Shown: positions 22,506 to 35,849, numbered from the stretch's first letter. The stretch: 64,000 nt of DNA from Paratinospora sagittata (GCA_035771175.1 CM069593.1:33182741-33246740), one strand, 5' to 3'. Numbers and translations: made by a program. Notes: generated by a model from the sequence alone, not told the origin.

Positions 22506-25237
22506 TGTAACGCCCGTACCTTAGGATGATGTCATCATGACCTGTAGAGTACTTGTATATGTATACGTATACGAATTTGATGCTTAATGTGTGTTAGTTC
22601 AAGTGTTTGTGCATGCTTTTAAGTTTTTTAATGTGTGCGTAAAGTTTCGGAATGATCGGAGACCTGTTCGGTGTCGAAACATGTCGATAACGGTGTCTTG
22701 GATTAGTGGAGCTCGTTTTATTGAAGAAGAAATTTTTGTCACTGATTACATCAATGGCTTGATCTCCTAGTTCCGTGGTCTGATTGAGGTAAACTTTTGA
22801 CAAATTATTCTTCTTTGATAGATCTTCATTATGGATGGTGAAGGTCTTGATCGGAGTTGTCTATTGCGAGGTATAAGTTTCCAAACACTACTGCTCAAAT
22901 TTGTGAATTTTCTTGCACAGTGTTGATCAAACAGTCAGATCTCACATTCCCACCATTGGATTGAGCTACAATTTTACAAGAAGGTTCGTAACTGACTCAT
23001 AAAAGTCTAGAATAATTAAGATGTTAAATTCGTGAGTCGTTTGCAAGAAATTGATTATCCAAGTGCAAGTAATTGTAGCAGGAAAACTATTTTTTTATTT
23101 GAGTGTGTTTTATTTACGTGTGGGCCCAACTCGAAACTTAACTTTTACAAAACCTCTTGGATGATTTTTTGCTCATTTTTACACTTTGAAAAGGAGCAAA
23201 AGAGTTGGAGAAGAGGGAAAAGAGGTGGAGAAGAGAAAAGGAGGAGAAAAGCTAGGGTTTTGAACATTCTTGCTCAAGAATCCCACAAGGTTTGCACGTC
23301 TTGCTTATTTTCTTCCTAAAATCTCTTTAGCTTATGTATTCAAGCTTGCTTTTAACCTAGGTAATGGTATGAACCACGGATTTGAAGGGTTCTAGACCTA
23401 AGGTTTTCTTGTTTGTGTTCCTTAAGCTTGTAAATGGTGTTAATGGCCTTCCTTGGCCTAAACTACACCCAAGGAGTGTTTTCCACACTTGAATCCGGAA
23501 TTTGATGGGGTGGTGGAAGAACACATGTTGGAGTTAGGTCTTGCATGTTAGATATGTGTGATTAGAGGGTGTTGGGACCCATTAATGGTGAAACCCCCAA
23601 TTTCTAGCAAGAAATTGGTAGGGTTATGTGTATTTGACCTAAACGTAAGTTATAGACTTAGGGTTTTCCATTCAAGTTGCATGTCATCTATGTTGATTAA
23701 ATGGGTAAATGTGGATGATTGATGGTTCAATTTACTGATTTTGAATGTTGAAAAACCTAGGTGTAGTGAAAATTTGGCCTAGGCCATGAATTTGAGAATT
23801 TGCCCAAATTTAGGGATTTTGACCTAGACTAAGTCAATTGATGAAATTGACATGGGGATTAGTCTAATTGATTCTAATTATGATTGAATGCATTGTATTA
23901 TGATGATTGGATCATGAGAATTAACCTTATGCATTCTTTTGTGTTGATTGCGGTTTAATTAGATGTAACATGGGTTGATTGAACTATATGGGTTAGCTCA
24001 TTAGTGCAACCATTTTAGAGTCTTAACTTGGCTATTTAATTGGGGTTATTCATGGTTGAATGTCACGCATTTGGACTAATTTTAATGATGAATGAACCTA
24101 TGTATATGCAAGGTTTGTGATTTATCCAAGTGTCCCAATTAAGCCAATTGGAGGTTGAGGTGCATAGGAGTGTTTTGGTGGCATCTTAGTACTCATATTA
24201 ATTGGATTTGGATTGGCTAAGTCTAGCCAATCATTTATGAGTACTTCTTACATTAGGATTCTATATATGTGGCATTGTATTATATAAAATGTGTTTCATT
24301 AATATATATGTGTTATACATGATTTAATGTTTCATGAAATGAATTTGAGCATAATCTGGTTGGGTTAGCAATTGGGTTTTGCTCTCTTAGTTGGGATTTT
24401 CTTTGAAAAATCTCGTAAGTCTAGCGGTGATCCCCAGTTGTGGACCTTGGAGAGGATTTTATAGCTTGTGTAGATAGGGTCGCCTACACATGGCACTTGT
24501 CTTGGTGGGAAGATCCTATTAGCTACACAACGCCAGGAATCCTATTAGAATACAAGTATTTTTTGGTCGGATCGGGCTCTTAGTGTCGCAAACCCAGGCT
24601 TTTGATCGCCCTTCCTCAGAAGGTGTTTAGGATTGCATTGGCATGTTTGAAAAAATTGATATGCATTGTCTTGGGTGTTGACGTGATGCATTATATTTGG
24701 CATGTTTGTAATCTTATATATCACCATGTTATTTAAATTGTTTTGATGATCTTGCCATATTTTATCTAGATGCATTTATATTGCCACTTGTAGAAAACAT
24801 TCACTAGCTTGTTGTAGCTCACTCCTCATTCTTATCATTTCTGGTCAGGTGATAAGAAAGGGAAGGGGAAAGCTTGACTGCGGAGCATTTCTCGTATTTT
24901 TGGTGATGTAGATGTCTTTGTACATTTTTGTATTTTGGTAAATATGTACTTAATAACACCTACTGTATTTATACATAACACATAGATGGGATGTACTTAT
25001 GGTTAGGTATGGTTTTGTATATTTGATTATTGTGGACTTATGGAATTTTATGGTTGTCAATTTGGTAGTGTTATTATCTTAATGATTTGATTATGTCCAT
25101 TTAGATTGATGCTTATATGGGAATTATGTGTTCATTAGGTTGTTTAAATTAGGTTGACGGGACGTCGGGTGTATCGTGGGAGGATATACCCGGGTGTTCC
25201 ATGCAGGTCATGACGTCATTGGTTTTGGGTCGTGACA
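22506..25237 (+). repeat. 3' LTR of G
   Basis: 2732 bp. Pairs with 12300-15000. The TATA box of the 5' copy (TATATAA) is TATTTAC here and the first TGACGTCA is TGATGTCA, while the one near the end (25211-25218) is intact. A central block (23475-23858) is nearly identical to the 5' LTR although the flanks differ clearly. Confidence 0.92.
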
Positions 25238-25242
25238 ATAAA

Positions 25243-26513
25243 TAACAAATTCTCACCATCAAGTTCATGAGAACATCTTCCCTTTTATGTTCATGAAAGA
25301 GAAATGTCTCATCTGACCATCCACTCATAATCCGATGTATGAGAAAGTCTATGTTCCTACTATGCATTCGTAAGGAGAACTTAACTCATCTAACCATCTA
25401 ATTTGATCATTCTTAAGGGCCTGATCCTTAAGTCATCTTCTTACAGATTCTCCCTTACTATGGAATTGATCTCATTCCTTTCTTACATTAAGAAGCCTAG
25501 GCATGTTCGATATTTAAAACAAGGTTTGATGCATTTTAAAACCAATGCAAAACAAATATGATTCAATTCATAAAATAGAGTTTATACTACAATGCCACAC
25601 ATAAAAACCAAAGATAAGAAATACTCATAATACACAGCAAATTGGCTAAGTCCACACTAGCTCAAATTGCCCCACTTTTACAACACAACACTTCCATTGT
25701 GTGTATCACCGACAAAATCCAATCAACTAGCTCAATTGTACAACATAAGCACCTCACTTAACTTCTTGTCCAATTCTCAATTCATCATCTTTCATCCATA
25801 ATTCTCTGCAATTCAACATTGTAATTTATCCATCATCACATTCCAATCGTAAAACATATCAAAAATACATCATTTACCATTGAAATACACCTCCAAACCC
25901 TCAGCTGTTTCATCACAGCTGGGTTAGGGAATTCATTATTTCAACCATGGAAACATAGCAAATTCATAATCAATTAACTTGTAAATAAGCAAGGAACTGG
26001 TGACCTATGATTTAACCCAGCAATATCCACAGTTCCAGCTCAAAACCCACATCCAACACAATCGGGAAATATGTTTCCAACCATGGAAAATCAGTAAATT
26101 TACCATCAATCAACTCTCAAATCAATAATGAATCACTTACCCAAGGTTTCTTCTAGCAACTCATTCAATTTTTAGTTGAAACCCACTTTACAAATCTTCC
26201 AATCTAGTCATGGGAATCATACAAATTTCACTTATATTGCACAACTTGAAGAGAGGAATTCAAATCTGAAGTTTTTAGCTAAAAAGGAGCATTCCTTACC
26301 TTGGATTCACCGAACCTAGCTCGTTCCTCTTCTTTCTTTCTCTCTTCTCTGGTTTCCTCTGGTTCTTTTTGATGAATATGAGCAAGAATGATCGAGAAAC
26401 CACGTTAAATTGCACACAAACTGCCTCATAGACTTGTTAAAAATACTGTCAGGCCCACCGAGGAGCATGTTTCTTGCCTGCCCAGAAAATAGATTTTTTG
26501 GAAATCTCGTGAG
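25243..26513 (-). repeat. LTR F, piece 3
   Basis: Non-coding LTR sequence between G and D. On the minus strand it holds a GA-rich leader tract (26300-26360), as in other Tekay LTRs of the window. Ends at GTGAG (26509-26513), the TSD of D. Confidence 0.75.
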
Positions 26514-28454
26514 TGTAAAACACCTAAGAGTGGGGTGAATTGGGTGTTTTGGCCAATTAAAACAATTATTAACTTATATTGCGTGTTCCTTAAATTATTT
26601 GATACATTTTATCAACTAGATCGTATACAACCGTGAAATGCATGAAATAAATGTAAAGAGACAAGCATTTTTACGTGGTCTGGAAATCCATTTCCTACTT
26701 CCACGCCTACAGAAACCTTCTCTAGGATTTCACTATCTTGGATTCACTTCACGGGTGTGAATCAAACTGTTACAAAACATTTTTACAGGTTCAAGGCAAA
26801 CCTATCCTTTTACGGGATAACGATGAACCTACAATATCCTTTTGCGGGATAAGGATTAACCGAACTTTGATTCCAATCTTAGAATCTTAAGTGAACCACA
26901 ATCACTTAACTTGATTTTTTCAAACTAGAAACAAATCAAGGAGATCAATAAAGAAGTGATTATCTTGTTCTAAACACTTAGAACAAGTACAATTAAGCTC
27001 AAAGATACAAGTAACCTCAAAACCAATGAAGATTGTTAGAGGTTGTTCCTTACCGAACAAACCTTGAAATACTTACAGAGCAAGATAGTTTCTTCCAAAA
27101 TGTCTCAGCCACAGATTTGAAAAATAGTGCACAGTTGAAAATAGAGCGGAAGACAAATCTAGCTCAATTCGATAAAAAACAAAATATGTGATGTGGCTCG
27201 TGATCGTGAATAACTTTTGTGAATGATGTGTGTTCAAAATCTTAGTAGAACTTTATGAACAGTGCACAACTTCTTTAATGGCGACTGCCTCCTTTTTGGT
27301 TCAGTTGCAAAGAAAAATATTGGAGAATGATAATAAAAGTTCTTCTCTTTCAAAGTAGGGTTTAACTATTGTTTAAATAGAAAAACATCATTCAAAACCC
27401 CAAACCTATCATGAACGGCCAAGATTAAAAGATTCAATCATGTATTAGTGAAATCAATGGCTTAGATTGAATGCTAGGGTTTAAAACTCAAAATCTCTCA
27501 AAAATGGAAAAAGTTCGGTGGAGTGCGTTCCAGGGTGCTGGAGTGCGTTCCACGAGACTGAGAGTAAAAACAGGTTTTTGTCAAACCTGCTAGAACGTGT
27601 TTCACTCTGTTAAAACGCATTCCACAAGACTCGAGAGCACATATCGATTTTGCATGTTGCTTGAAACGCTTTTCTTCCTGCTAGAGCGTGTTCCAGCTGG
27701 TCTGAGGCAAAATATATGTGTTTTGGCTATTGGAGTGTGATCCACAAGGGAGGAATGCATTCCACAGGTTCTTGGGAAACATATACATGTCAAGAATACA
27801 ATTCTTGAACATGTTTAAGTTCCACGATCGATAAAATGATGAAAAGCATACGGAACACGATCAAGTCACCGAATATATTCAAAAGCTTAAAACCTTGAAA
27901 GAAGATATCATGAAGTGAGTTCCTTGAAAATAAGCATACATGTTCAAAATATTTTCTCACACCTATAGTGCATTTGTTTTATAGTAAAGCTAATTTTGAA
28001 ACACTTTTGATCATGCTTGCATGAAAACTAAGTTAAAACAATGATAAATCATTAAATCGAAAATTATGAAAATCGAAAACCAATTACATAAAGGTTTCGA
28101 GAAAAACCGATCGAAAATGAAACAATGAAGAAACTTACAACCTAAGAGAATCTAAAGCAATTACAATATGAAATTTAATCACAATCCATTGCTTGATTTC
28201 TGGTTGACTTCGATTGACTGCTTCTTGACTTTGCTTGACTTGCCACCTTGCTTTTACTTTATGCGAGCCAAATATGTCCTCTTGACTTTAACTTGATATA
28301 TTTTATCCTAAACGAGCTTGAGTCTTGCCTTTGCCTTGATCTTTATCTTTGGTGCTGAAATATACTCAATTTAACCATCAACAACATGGTTATATTGTTT
28401 GTTAGCATCAAAACACTTAGGAGAGTTCTAAGTGAAAAACCACTTAGGCCAACT
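26514..28454 (-). repeat. 3' LTR of D
   Basis: 1941 bp, TGTAAAACACC...GGCCAACT (last base changed from A). It contains leader hairpins at about 26737-26880 (GATTCAC/GTGAATC around TTCACGGGT, and TATCC...GGATA units). U3 has repeated GGAGTGCGTTCCA-type motifs between about 27530 and 27770, including GGAATGCATTCC. Reading frames over these repeats are not genes. Confidence 0.88.
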
Positions 28455-28672
28455 ATCTCCCCCTTTTTTATGATGACAAACAATATAAACTTGATAAACA
28501 AAAAAATTTAGCAACACACATAACATATATATGATGAATTATGAAGATCACATGCTATGGCACAAATCAAGCAAAAATGGTGTTGTTTGTCAAGATTCTA
28601 ACACTTTTCCCCCTTTTGATATTATAAAAAAGGAACTAAGAATTTTCCAAATTCTCATGGAGAAATACCTAG
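28455..28672 (-). other. 3' internal tail of D with polypurine tract
   Basis: On the minus strand AAAAAAGGGGGAGAT lies directly before the 3' LTR. A second purine run AAAAGGGGGAAAA lies near 28607-28620. Non-coding. Interrupted at 28673 by LTR K. Confidence 0.7.
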
Positions 28673-29881
28673 TGTCACACCCCCCCTCATTGATTCAGCG
28701 CGAGGTACAACAGTTAAGGTGTCGAGTGCTCAAACCACTCGATCAGAGTTGCACATACAGAAGCATAGTGGCCCACATCAACAATAATACAATGGAAACT
28801 ATTAAGGAAAATACTATTATATTGAAAACATAGAGTTCGGTAATTCTTACATTCCTTGATAGCAAAAAAACAACAAAAAGATAACAAGGGCAAAACCCCT
28901 ACAAAAGAACCAAAATAACAAAAAAGGAGTAGTCAAAATAGAGGCGTTAAGAAGCCTGGAACCACCACCACAATAGCTAGACCGGTCTGACAAGACATGG
29001 GGAGAGTACATACACAAAAGTTCCTACATGGACCGGGTTTTGCCATAACCCCCGGAATAAATCTACCCTAACCCATCTTAATTCCCTGGAAAGATTAGCA
29101 ATGGGGTGAGCTTAACAGCACAGTGAGATCAAACACGGTATACAAGTCTTACAAGAATAATAACAAGTATAGAACAACAGTCATCAGAAAGTTATGCTAC
29201 AACAATACAATCAAGCAATGATATGAATAAAATGTGGTCACACGGCATCACAGGCCATGCACCATGCACTCGCAACCTGTGACCCGAGGCACCGATACAA
29301 TATCCAGCAACTGAGAGGTCTCATGAGCTTCAATGCTAACCAGTGACAGTGTCACCTCCGGGTCCAACGTAACATCATAGCACCCAATAATACATTTATG
29401 ATAATCCATGGTTCAGCGTAACGGCATAGCACCCATGGTTATGATTTTAACATTTATGATAGATAGCCTCATGCATGAAGTAAAACATGGTAACATATAT
29501 GATGCATGATGCTATGTAATTCATTATTAAACAAGTAAGAAATGTAAACTTAGTCTTCATTCCCCACCTTAACAGACTTGCAGTGGCGTAGTATTTTTTT
29601 CTAACTTCTTGAAATGTGCAGGAACATAGGAAAGTGCAAAAAGGGTCGAGGGAATGAGAAAATAGCGAGGGCTTAGCAAAGAGATATGAGGGAGGCCACC
29701 CCTTATTTATAGGGGTCGCCCCATGGGGACGGTCCTTTGCTTGAGACCGTCCCACTATGGGGGTCTATTTTTTTCCTCCAAAGGGGGTCTTTTAAGGCTA
29801 CTTTCACTTGTTGAAATTAAATCTGTAGGGTTTTCAGGCAATTAAATTAGTTTTACAATAGAAAAAGTGGAGGGTGTTACA
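28673..29881 (-). repeat. 3' LTR of chromovirus K
   Basis: 1209 bp, TGTCACACCCC...GGTGTTACA, close kin of 4985-6159. It is followed on the right (upstream on minus) by AAGGAGGGTAGGC, a polypurine tract (29882-29894), and AAAATTCTTTT, the usual gypsy pre-LTR text, so this is a true 3' LTR. It has the GGGACGGTCC/AGACCGTCCC hairpin at 29726-29753 (one mismatch). The matching 5' LTR is missing from the window. Confidence 0.8.
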
Positions 29882-29921
29882 GCCTACCCTCCTTAAAAGA
29901 ATTTTGTCCTAATACTCATCA

Positions 29922-32751
29922 TGTGACGTCCCCAAAATTATTTCATCTAGCCCATTACCCAATTATATTTTGCCCAAACTCTATGTGTTTGCCTTGATAT
30001 GTTTGGTGTTTGTTTGATGGTTGTTTAATGTTTGTATATTTGATGCTTGATAATGTATATAAATATGTGCATTATAAATTGTATATGGGTCACGTTTAAT
30101 TAAAGTATAATGCATGTTTTATTATTTATGCATGGCCCATTAAACCATGAATTGATAAGGGTTAGGATTGATTGAATAAAAGGATAAATGAGAATGAAAA
30201 TTTGGTGCATTAAATGGATTGGACATTTTAAATACAGAAAGCATGAGATTGGTTAAAGTACATGTGGTTGGTATGGGTAGTATGAGACCAACACATGTCA
30301 AGTTGGTGCATGAGAATGGACAAGTGTCCCATGCCCCATTTCTCTTCTCCAACATATGTCAAGTTGGTGCATGAAAATGGACAAGTGTCCCATGCCCCAT
30401 TTCTCCTCTCCAACACATGTCAAGTTAGTGCATGAGAGTGCACAAGTGTCCCATGCCCTACTTCTCTTCTTCAAGGAAGTCCTAGAGAGTGAGATGAGTG
30501 GAGGGAAAGGAAAAAAGAAGAGAAAGGAAAGAAGAAGAGAAAGAAAAAGGAAGTTGCTTCGAAGGAAGTCTCAGCAATGTTTTCATCAAAGAGCTGGATC
30601 TTGGTGCTATATGGTCAGATTGAGCTCAAACTTTTTCAGCAAGTTTGTATCTTATGGATATTAATTCGGGTCGGTGGAGATCTTGATTGGAGTTTTCTTT
30701 TGAATGATATAACCTCCCAAACAAAGTTGGTTGGAAAGTCTGGATTTCTCACGCAATTTTGATCAAACTAATAGAGCTCCTAAATCTACCGTTGGATGGA
30801 TATGATATTTTACAAGGTGATTAACAACTGATCTTTCTGCATTAAAATGGTTGAGATGTTTGTGGGTTAAGTATTTAGTGTGATACAGTCATCTAAGTTT
30901 GAGTATTTGCAGCAGGAAAGGAGAAATTGTCTGATTAGAGACTTGTTCATCAAAGTGACTTATATTTTCGGTCCACCGTTGAATTGAGCTGGTTTTTGGA
31001 CAGACGGTTTGTCTCTTAACATACTTCAATCTGTACGGTTGATTTTGGGATTAAATATTTCTGTTGGCAGCTTGATGCATCTGAACAAAATATTAAATGG
31101 GAAATTCGTAGGGTTGTTTGTATTAGACCTAAATTTAAAATATTAACTTAGACCTTTCCAAATAGCTTGCATGTCAACTATGTTGACCTAGTTGCCATTG
31201 TTGATGAACCCATGATGTAAAATCAGTGATATACATAGCTGAACATGGTGACCTAGTGTAAATAGGCAATATGGCCTAAGTATGGAAAATTTCATATTTT
31301 AGGGCTTTTGATGCTTTTGGCCTAGAATCATTGAATTGATGCAATTTATGTCTAATTAAGCATGATTAGAGTTGATTATGCTACTGATTTGGTGGTTGTG
31401 ACCATATCATGGGTTAAGCCTACTTGTGATCAAGTGACCCAATTTGGGCATGTTTATACCTAAGGAATTGAAAATCAGTATTTCTAAGTAATTGAATGGT
31501 TTATGAATTAGAACTATGCATTAGAGGCGTAAGTCATGTGATTTGAGTTGAATGATGGGATTAGATGGGATTTAGGCCTATTGTCTCTATGTGGGCTGAT
31601 TTAGGGTTGATGTGTAATGTCTATGTGATTGAGCATAGAAATTGATGTATGGTTAGATATTGATGAATGTTTCAGGACCTTGATTAGGTTGATTCGGTTT
31701 GGTGTCTGTGTGTGGTTAGATACTCTCGCGAGGCTTGGTTGTGAGTAGACTTCATTTATGATTATATCTTTTATGTCATCATATCACGTATATATATTGT
31801 ATGTTGAAAGCATGAATGTGTCCTATTGTTTTGAATGATGTATTGATTTGAGAAAACCTTATGACTTTGGTTGGGCCCATCTATCTGGCTAATAGGGAGA
31901 CTTAACCTTGTCATAGGAGGGTTTTAAAAAGGAAATATTTGGGGATGAGAACGGTACTGTAAAATAGACGTGCACTAGTAACCCCAAATCAACATGATTG
32001 CGGATGAGAACGGTACGGTGAAATAGACGTGCACTAGTAACCCCAATGCATGTGGAATGTGGATCCAAATTGATAAGCTTTTACTTACATCGAACTTATT
32101 GTAAATGCTTGATATTTATATGTTATGAGCTTTTAATCATGCAACACATTGACATGCATACATGATATTTATTGATGAGTATTGATAGCATATTTGAATT
32201 CTATTCACTGGGCACCGTTGGCTCACGCTCATTTTCCTCTTTCAGGTCCTTCTGTCCCGAATAAGGGCAAAGGAGTAGTCATATCTTGAGGGCATTGCCC
32301 GCGAGAGAATCCATGGCCTCGATGTAAGTTGAGAGACATTTTGATTGAACTGTGTTTTAAATTATGATGTATTATATTTTGGACTATTTAATTATAGCAC
32401 TTACCACATTGTAGTATGGGTGAGTTAGGACTTGTTAGATAGACCATGTGGGCATATGACGGTTTTTTTGTACCCATAGTTTTGGACTTTATGTGTATGT
32501 CCATCTTGATGGACTATAGGGATTATGGTTCATTTTTATGGAGTATCTATTGTCTTGGATGATTAATACGGCTGGTAGTTTTGTTTAGTACCTATTTATA
32601 TTATGTAGTTGTTTGGGATAAGGCTCGTAGGGTCTCAACCACCTCACGAGGGTTGAGGACTGGTTTGTGATGCCTACGCAGGGCGTCCTGCCCCGGCATT
32701 CCGCACGCCGTTCCTAGCGGGGTTGGTGGTCCGGGGTGCGGGGTCACTGCA
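29922..32751 (+). mobile_element. Solo LTR in the 3' part of chromovirus K
   Basis: 2830 bp, TGTGACGTCC...GTCACTGCA, TSD CATCA at 29917-29921 and 32752-32756. GA-rich leader tract at 30480-30560 and, near the end, GC-rich text. Contains a 61-bp triplicated tandem repeat and a duplicated block of about 60 bp (about 31943-32043). No coding sequence. Clear solo LTR of a gypsy-like family. Confidence 0.85.
30297..30470 (+). repeat. 61-bp tandem repeat, three copies
   Basis: Three successive units beginning ATGTCAAGTTGGTGCATGA and containing ACAAGTGTCCCATGCCC, the third more diverged. The units make short reading frames on both strands (shared DKCPMPHFS-type peptides) that have no other support as genes. 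Confidence 0.8.
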
Positions 32752-32756
32752 CATCA

Positions 32757-33487
32757 TCTTAAATGTCAATGATATCAATGTTTGTATTACTCTCCGCTCG
32801 GCTTGGAGACCTTGTATCGCGCTGGTCAAGTGGATTGTGTGGTCCGCGTACTGTACTTTGAGCAGTAGAATCTTCAAAGTGAGCCGGGGTAGGAGAATGG
32901 ACAGAATCAGACTCCATTCTTTCCTGATCTGATAACTCTGGAAGAAAAGGTGGTGTTGGTATTCGCCATGGTAGTCGTGGAAGAAAACCTAGTCGTTGAG
33001 ACGGTTGCCTAATACGCTTGCCTGATTGAGTTGATGATTGTCAGGTCCGCCAATTAGATGGTCCAGCTTCATCAGGTGCCGAAATTTGTGGAAGTCTGGG
33101 AAAAAATGGAACCAGATTCCACGTTGGCATAGGGCGGGGGTTCTGAAAAGACGTCAATGGTTGTCGTACTGATTTTGGTGGGGTCTGGCGGACTCGTAAA
33201 CCCTCTTGACACATACCTGTAATATTTTCATCTTCCGAGTAAGATATTCCAAAACGTGATGGATAATGTCTGGTTGAGTTATGTATTGAGGTATGGACTC
33301 GTGGCACATCAGTAGATTGTGATCTCGTAGGAGATGTAAACTGGGAGTAATAGTCAATGGAAGGACTCCAGTCTGAAGGGATTGAGCTCATTTCATCATC
33401 TTCAACAATACCCATATATGTATCCTGATTCGAATTATAGCTATGTTCTGATGGATCAAAGCTGTAATTTGTTGAATCACCAGACAT
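32757..33487 (-). pseudogene. Accessory reading frame 3' of chromovirus K integrase, unknown function
   Basis: Starts at ATG 33487 (MSGDSTNYSFDP) and runs to TAA at about 32757, about 243 codons with one in-frame TGA (33043-33041). It lies on the same strand as K integrase, 80 bases after its stop, and before the 3' LTR, so it belongs to the element. The protein is rich in Ser, Pro, Gln and Asp/Glu (IVEDDEMSSIPSDWSPSIDY near the start, PPKSVRQPL in the middle). No domain is recognised. In the same frame just upstream, between the integrase stop and this ATG, lies a hydrophobic run (YFLFLFYGLGLLLLSL). It could be a membrane segment if translation begins earlier. Function unknown. Confidence 0.5.
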
Positions 33488-33568
33488 CTGCGTCAGAGAC
33501 AAAAGAAGAAGCCCAAGACCATAGAATAAGAAAAGAAAATATTTTATTATTATGTAAACATGCAGTTG

Positions 33569-34607
33569 CTAAACAAACAAATAAGGGTATTTTTGCTTGA
33601 TATCTTGTTTCAATTCCCATGTTACTTCTTCTTCTCTGTGATGGTTTCAGAGGATATTTACTAAAGGAATGCTCTTGTTTCTCACGTCTTGCGTCTTTCT
33701 GTCCAAGATTTGCACAGGATATTCTTTATACTTATTTCCTTCTTCGATTTCAACTTCAAGAGATGGTATGATGTGTGAGGGATCATGAAGGTATTTCCTG
33801 AGCATTGATACATGAAAAACGTTGTGGACTTTGGACATGAATTGTGGTAAAGACAGACGGTAAGCAGATTTGCCGACTCGATCAATAATTGGAAATTGTC
33901 CGATAAACCTTGGAGACAGCTTTCTTTTGACTCCAAATCTTTTCACACTTTTAAATGGTTGGACTTTTAGAAGAACGAAGTCGCCAACTTAAAATTTTAG
34001 AAGTTTCCATTGCTTATTTGCGTAGCTTCTGTGTCTACTTTGGGAGGTACGAAGTCATTTTTTAAAGAGCTTTATTTTTTAAGTGGTTTCTATCAGACAT
34101 GTCTACCCAACACAAAGGTGATCAACATGGTATTCCGTACAGTGCTTCATACGGAGCCATCTTAATGTTTGCCTGATAACTGTTATTATGTGCAAACTCT
34201 GCTAAATGCAGGTACTTTGTCCACCCGTCGTTAAAATCAAAGACACAACTGCGTAGCATGTCTTCCAAAATTTGTATAAGCCGCTCAGACTATCCATCCG
34301 TCTGGGGATGAAAGGCAGTACTCATGAAAATCTTTTTACCTAGTCTGGTGTGAAAGCTTTGCTAGAACTTGGACGTCAATCTAGGGTCTTGATCACAGAT
34401 GATGGTAAGAGGGATCCCATGCAATCTGATGATCTCTCGTTCATAGATTTCGGCTAGCTTGGTTGGAGTATCGATAAATTTAATTGGTATAAAATGTGAA
34501 GCTTTAGTTAACCTAACAACAATTACCCAGACGGTGTCCTAACCCTTGACATCTTTGGGTAGTGGAGATACAAAATTCATGGCAACATTATCCCATTTTC
34601 ATTCCCC
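33569..34607 (-). pseudogene. Chromovirus K integrase C-terminal half with chromodomain
   Basis: Minus-strand frame from about 34607 to the TAG at 33571-33569, with many stops and shifts. Recognisable are WDNVAMNFVSPLP, VRLTKASHFIP, the second Asp in ICDQDPRLTS, and TAFHPQTDG with its Glu. LEDMLRSCVFDF, APYEALYG, SPRFIGQFPI and NVFHVSMLRKYLHD follow. The chromodomain reads EYPVQILDRK and EEEVTWE, with a TGG-to-TGA change before it. The HHCC domain, RT, protease and gag are missing; the sequence breaks at 34607. The element is Tekay/Del-like. Confidence 0.85.
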
Positions 34608-35639
34608 AATGGAGATACAAAAATTGAGATTATGCACATAACCTATAGAAAAGTTTCAAAGTGATTCATCTAAGGAGTATGATACATGAGGCAAAGAGCA
34701 TTGAATCATGCATATGTATATTAATCATGCATGTGAAGAGATTTTATAAAGGCTAGGACAAGCATCATCATAACATGAATGAGATAGCATAGGCAAATGA
34801 AAATGAAATATAAAATACAATTCAAGGCCTAGCTATGCATAGATACCAAAAGGTTTTCATGAAATGTGTGCATCAATGGAAATGTAGAATTTAACATGGT
34901 TTTGGAGATAATGAGAGTGTCATGAATTTGAACCATTTTGATTTTCAAAGTTCATTGCTCAAAAATGTATCAAGCTCATAGATATATAGGCATTCATAAA
35001 GAAAAGTTTTGAAAATACAGGCCTATTATATCCTAGAATGGGCGATATGTTTAACTTAGAAAATTGGCATATGAAGACCACACATATTACATTCATTTTC
35101 TAATCCCTAGCATGAGAATATATATAAAGATTTAGGTGCACCACGCTCAAAAATACTAGATGCAAAAGGAAATTTACACATTCAAAGGAGCAAAGTCATT
35201 CATTGATGTTGCAAGATAACTACATTAAGTTCTATACATAAATGATAAAACCATCCATACATAGTATTGAAACACACATACTCATCGAATACCAAAAGAC
35301 CATGACCTATCCTATCACGTGGCACATAGGCATACAAAAAAAAATCAATCTCCAGATACATGTCAAGACATTCATATATCAAGCACACTATCAAATCAAT
35401 TCAAACAAGCACACGAACGTCAAATACATAGACAAAAATCCTAAACAAAAAGTCTATGTAAGTATCTCAGAGATCCTAGACAAAAATGAAGCAAACCACA
35501 AGCACAAAAACTCTAACCAAAGTAGTCTAGACTAGGACACATAGACTCTAATCACTACTACCTTTCATTTTCTTCTTCACTTTCTTCTTTCAAATCCTTG
35601 TCTTTCTAAGCACTGAGCTTGTCTATAGAGGCTTGCAAC

Positions 35640-35849
35640 TTAGTCATTTCCTTTTGCATTGCTTTTAAGTCTTTCCTCGGTACTTTTTAGGTCCTTGGTA
35701 TTGTTCTCAAAATATCCAAGAATCCTTACTGACAGCGCAAGGAGTAAGGTCGCCGATGATGATAAAGTGCATGTTTCATCATATGGAAGAGAGGGAAGAT
35801 CATCTTTAGATAATGCTTTTTCTTTTTCCATTTTTTTATCCTCTTTCAT
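35640..35849 (-). pseudogene. Lys/Glu-rich coding relic, unknown
   Basis: A 69-codon minus-strand frame (MKEDKKMEKEKALSKDDLPS...) flanked by shifted frames with similar composition (NENSSQWTRKEEEDIPEGAE upstream; MQKEMTKLQASIDKLSA downstream, coiled-coil like). The pattern suggests the C-terminal part of a longer acidic/coiled protein broken by frameshifts, perhaps element cargo like the PTP frame at 1-1644. No domain recognised; real coding origin is only moderately likely. Confidence 0.3.

Larger units (their letters stand above)
12300..25237 (+). mobile_element. Chromovirus G (Ty3/Gypsy, Tekay/Del type)
   Basis: TSD ATAAA is at 12295-12299 and 25238-25242. Order is LTR 12300-15000, a second truncated LTR 15001-17515 holding a solo LTR, primer site 17520-17531, gag, protease, RT, RNase H, integrase, chromodomain, polypurine tract and 3' LTR 22506-25237. 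Stops and frameshifts are scattered, so it cannot make a full polyprotein. Element termini are TGTAAC...GTGACA. Confidence 0.93.

Noticed and set aside
30356..30664. Lys/Arg-rich small protein
   Set aside because: Coded by the 61-bp repeats and the GA-rich leader tract of a solo LTR.
32757..33487. Envelope-like glycoprotein gene
   Set aside because: No signal peptide at the chosen ATG, no cysteine pattern and no clear C-terminal membrane anchor; the hydrophobic run lies upstream of the ATG. Kept as unknown accessory ORF.
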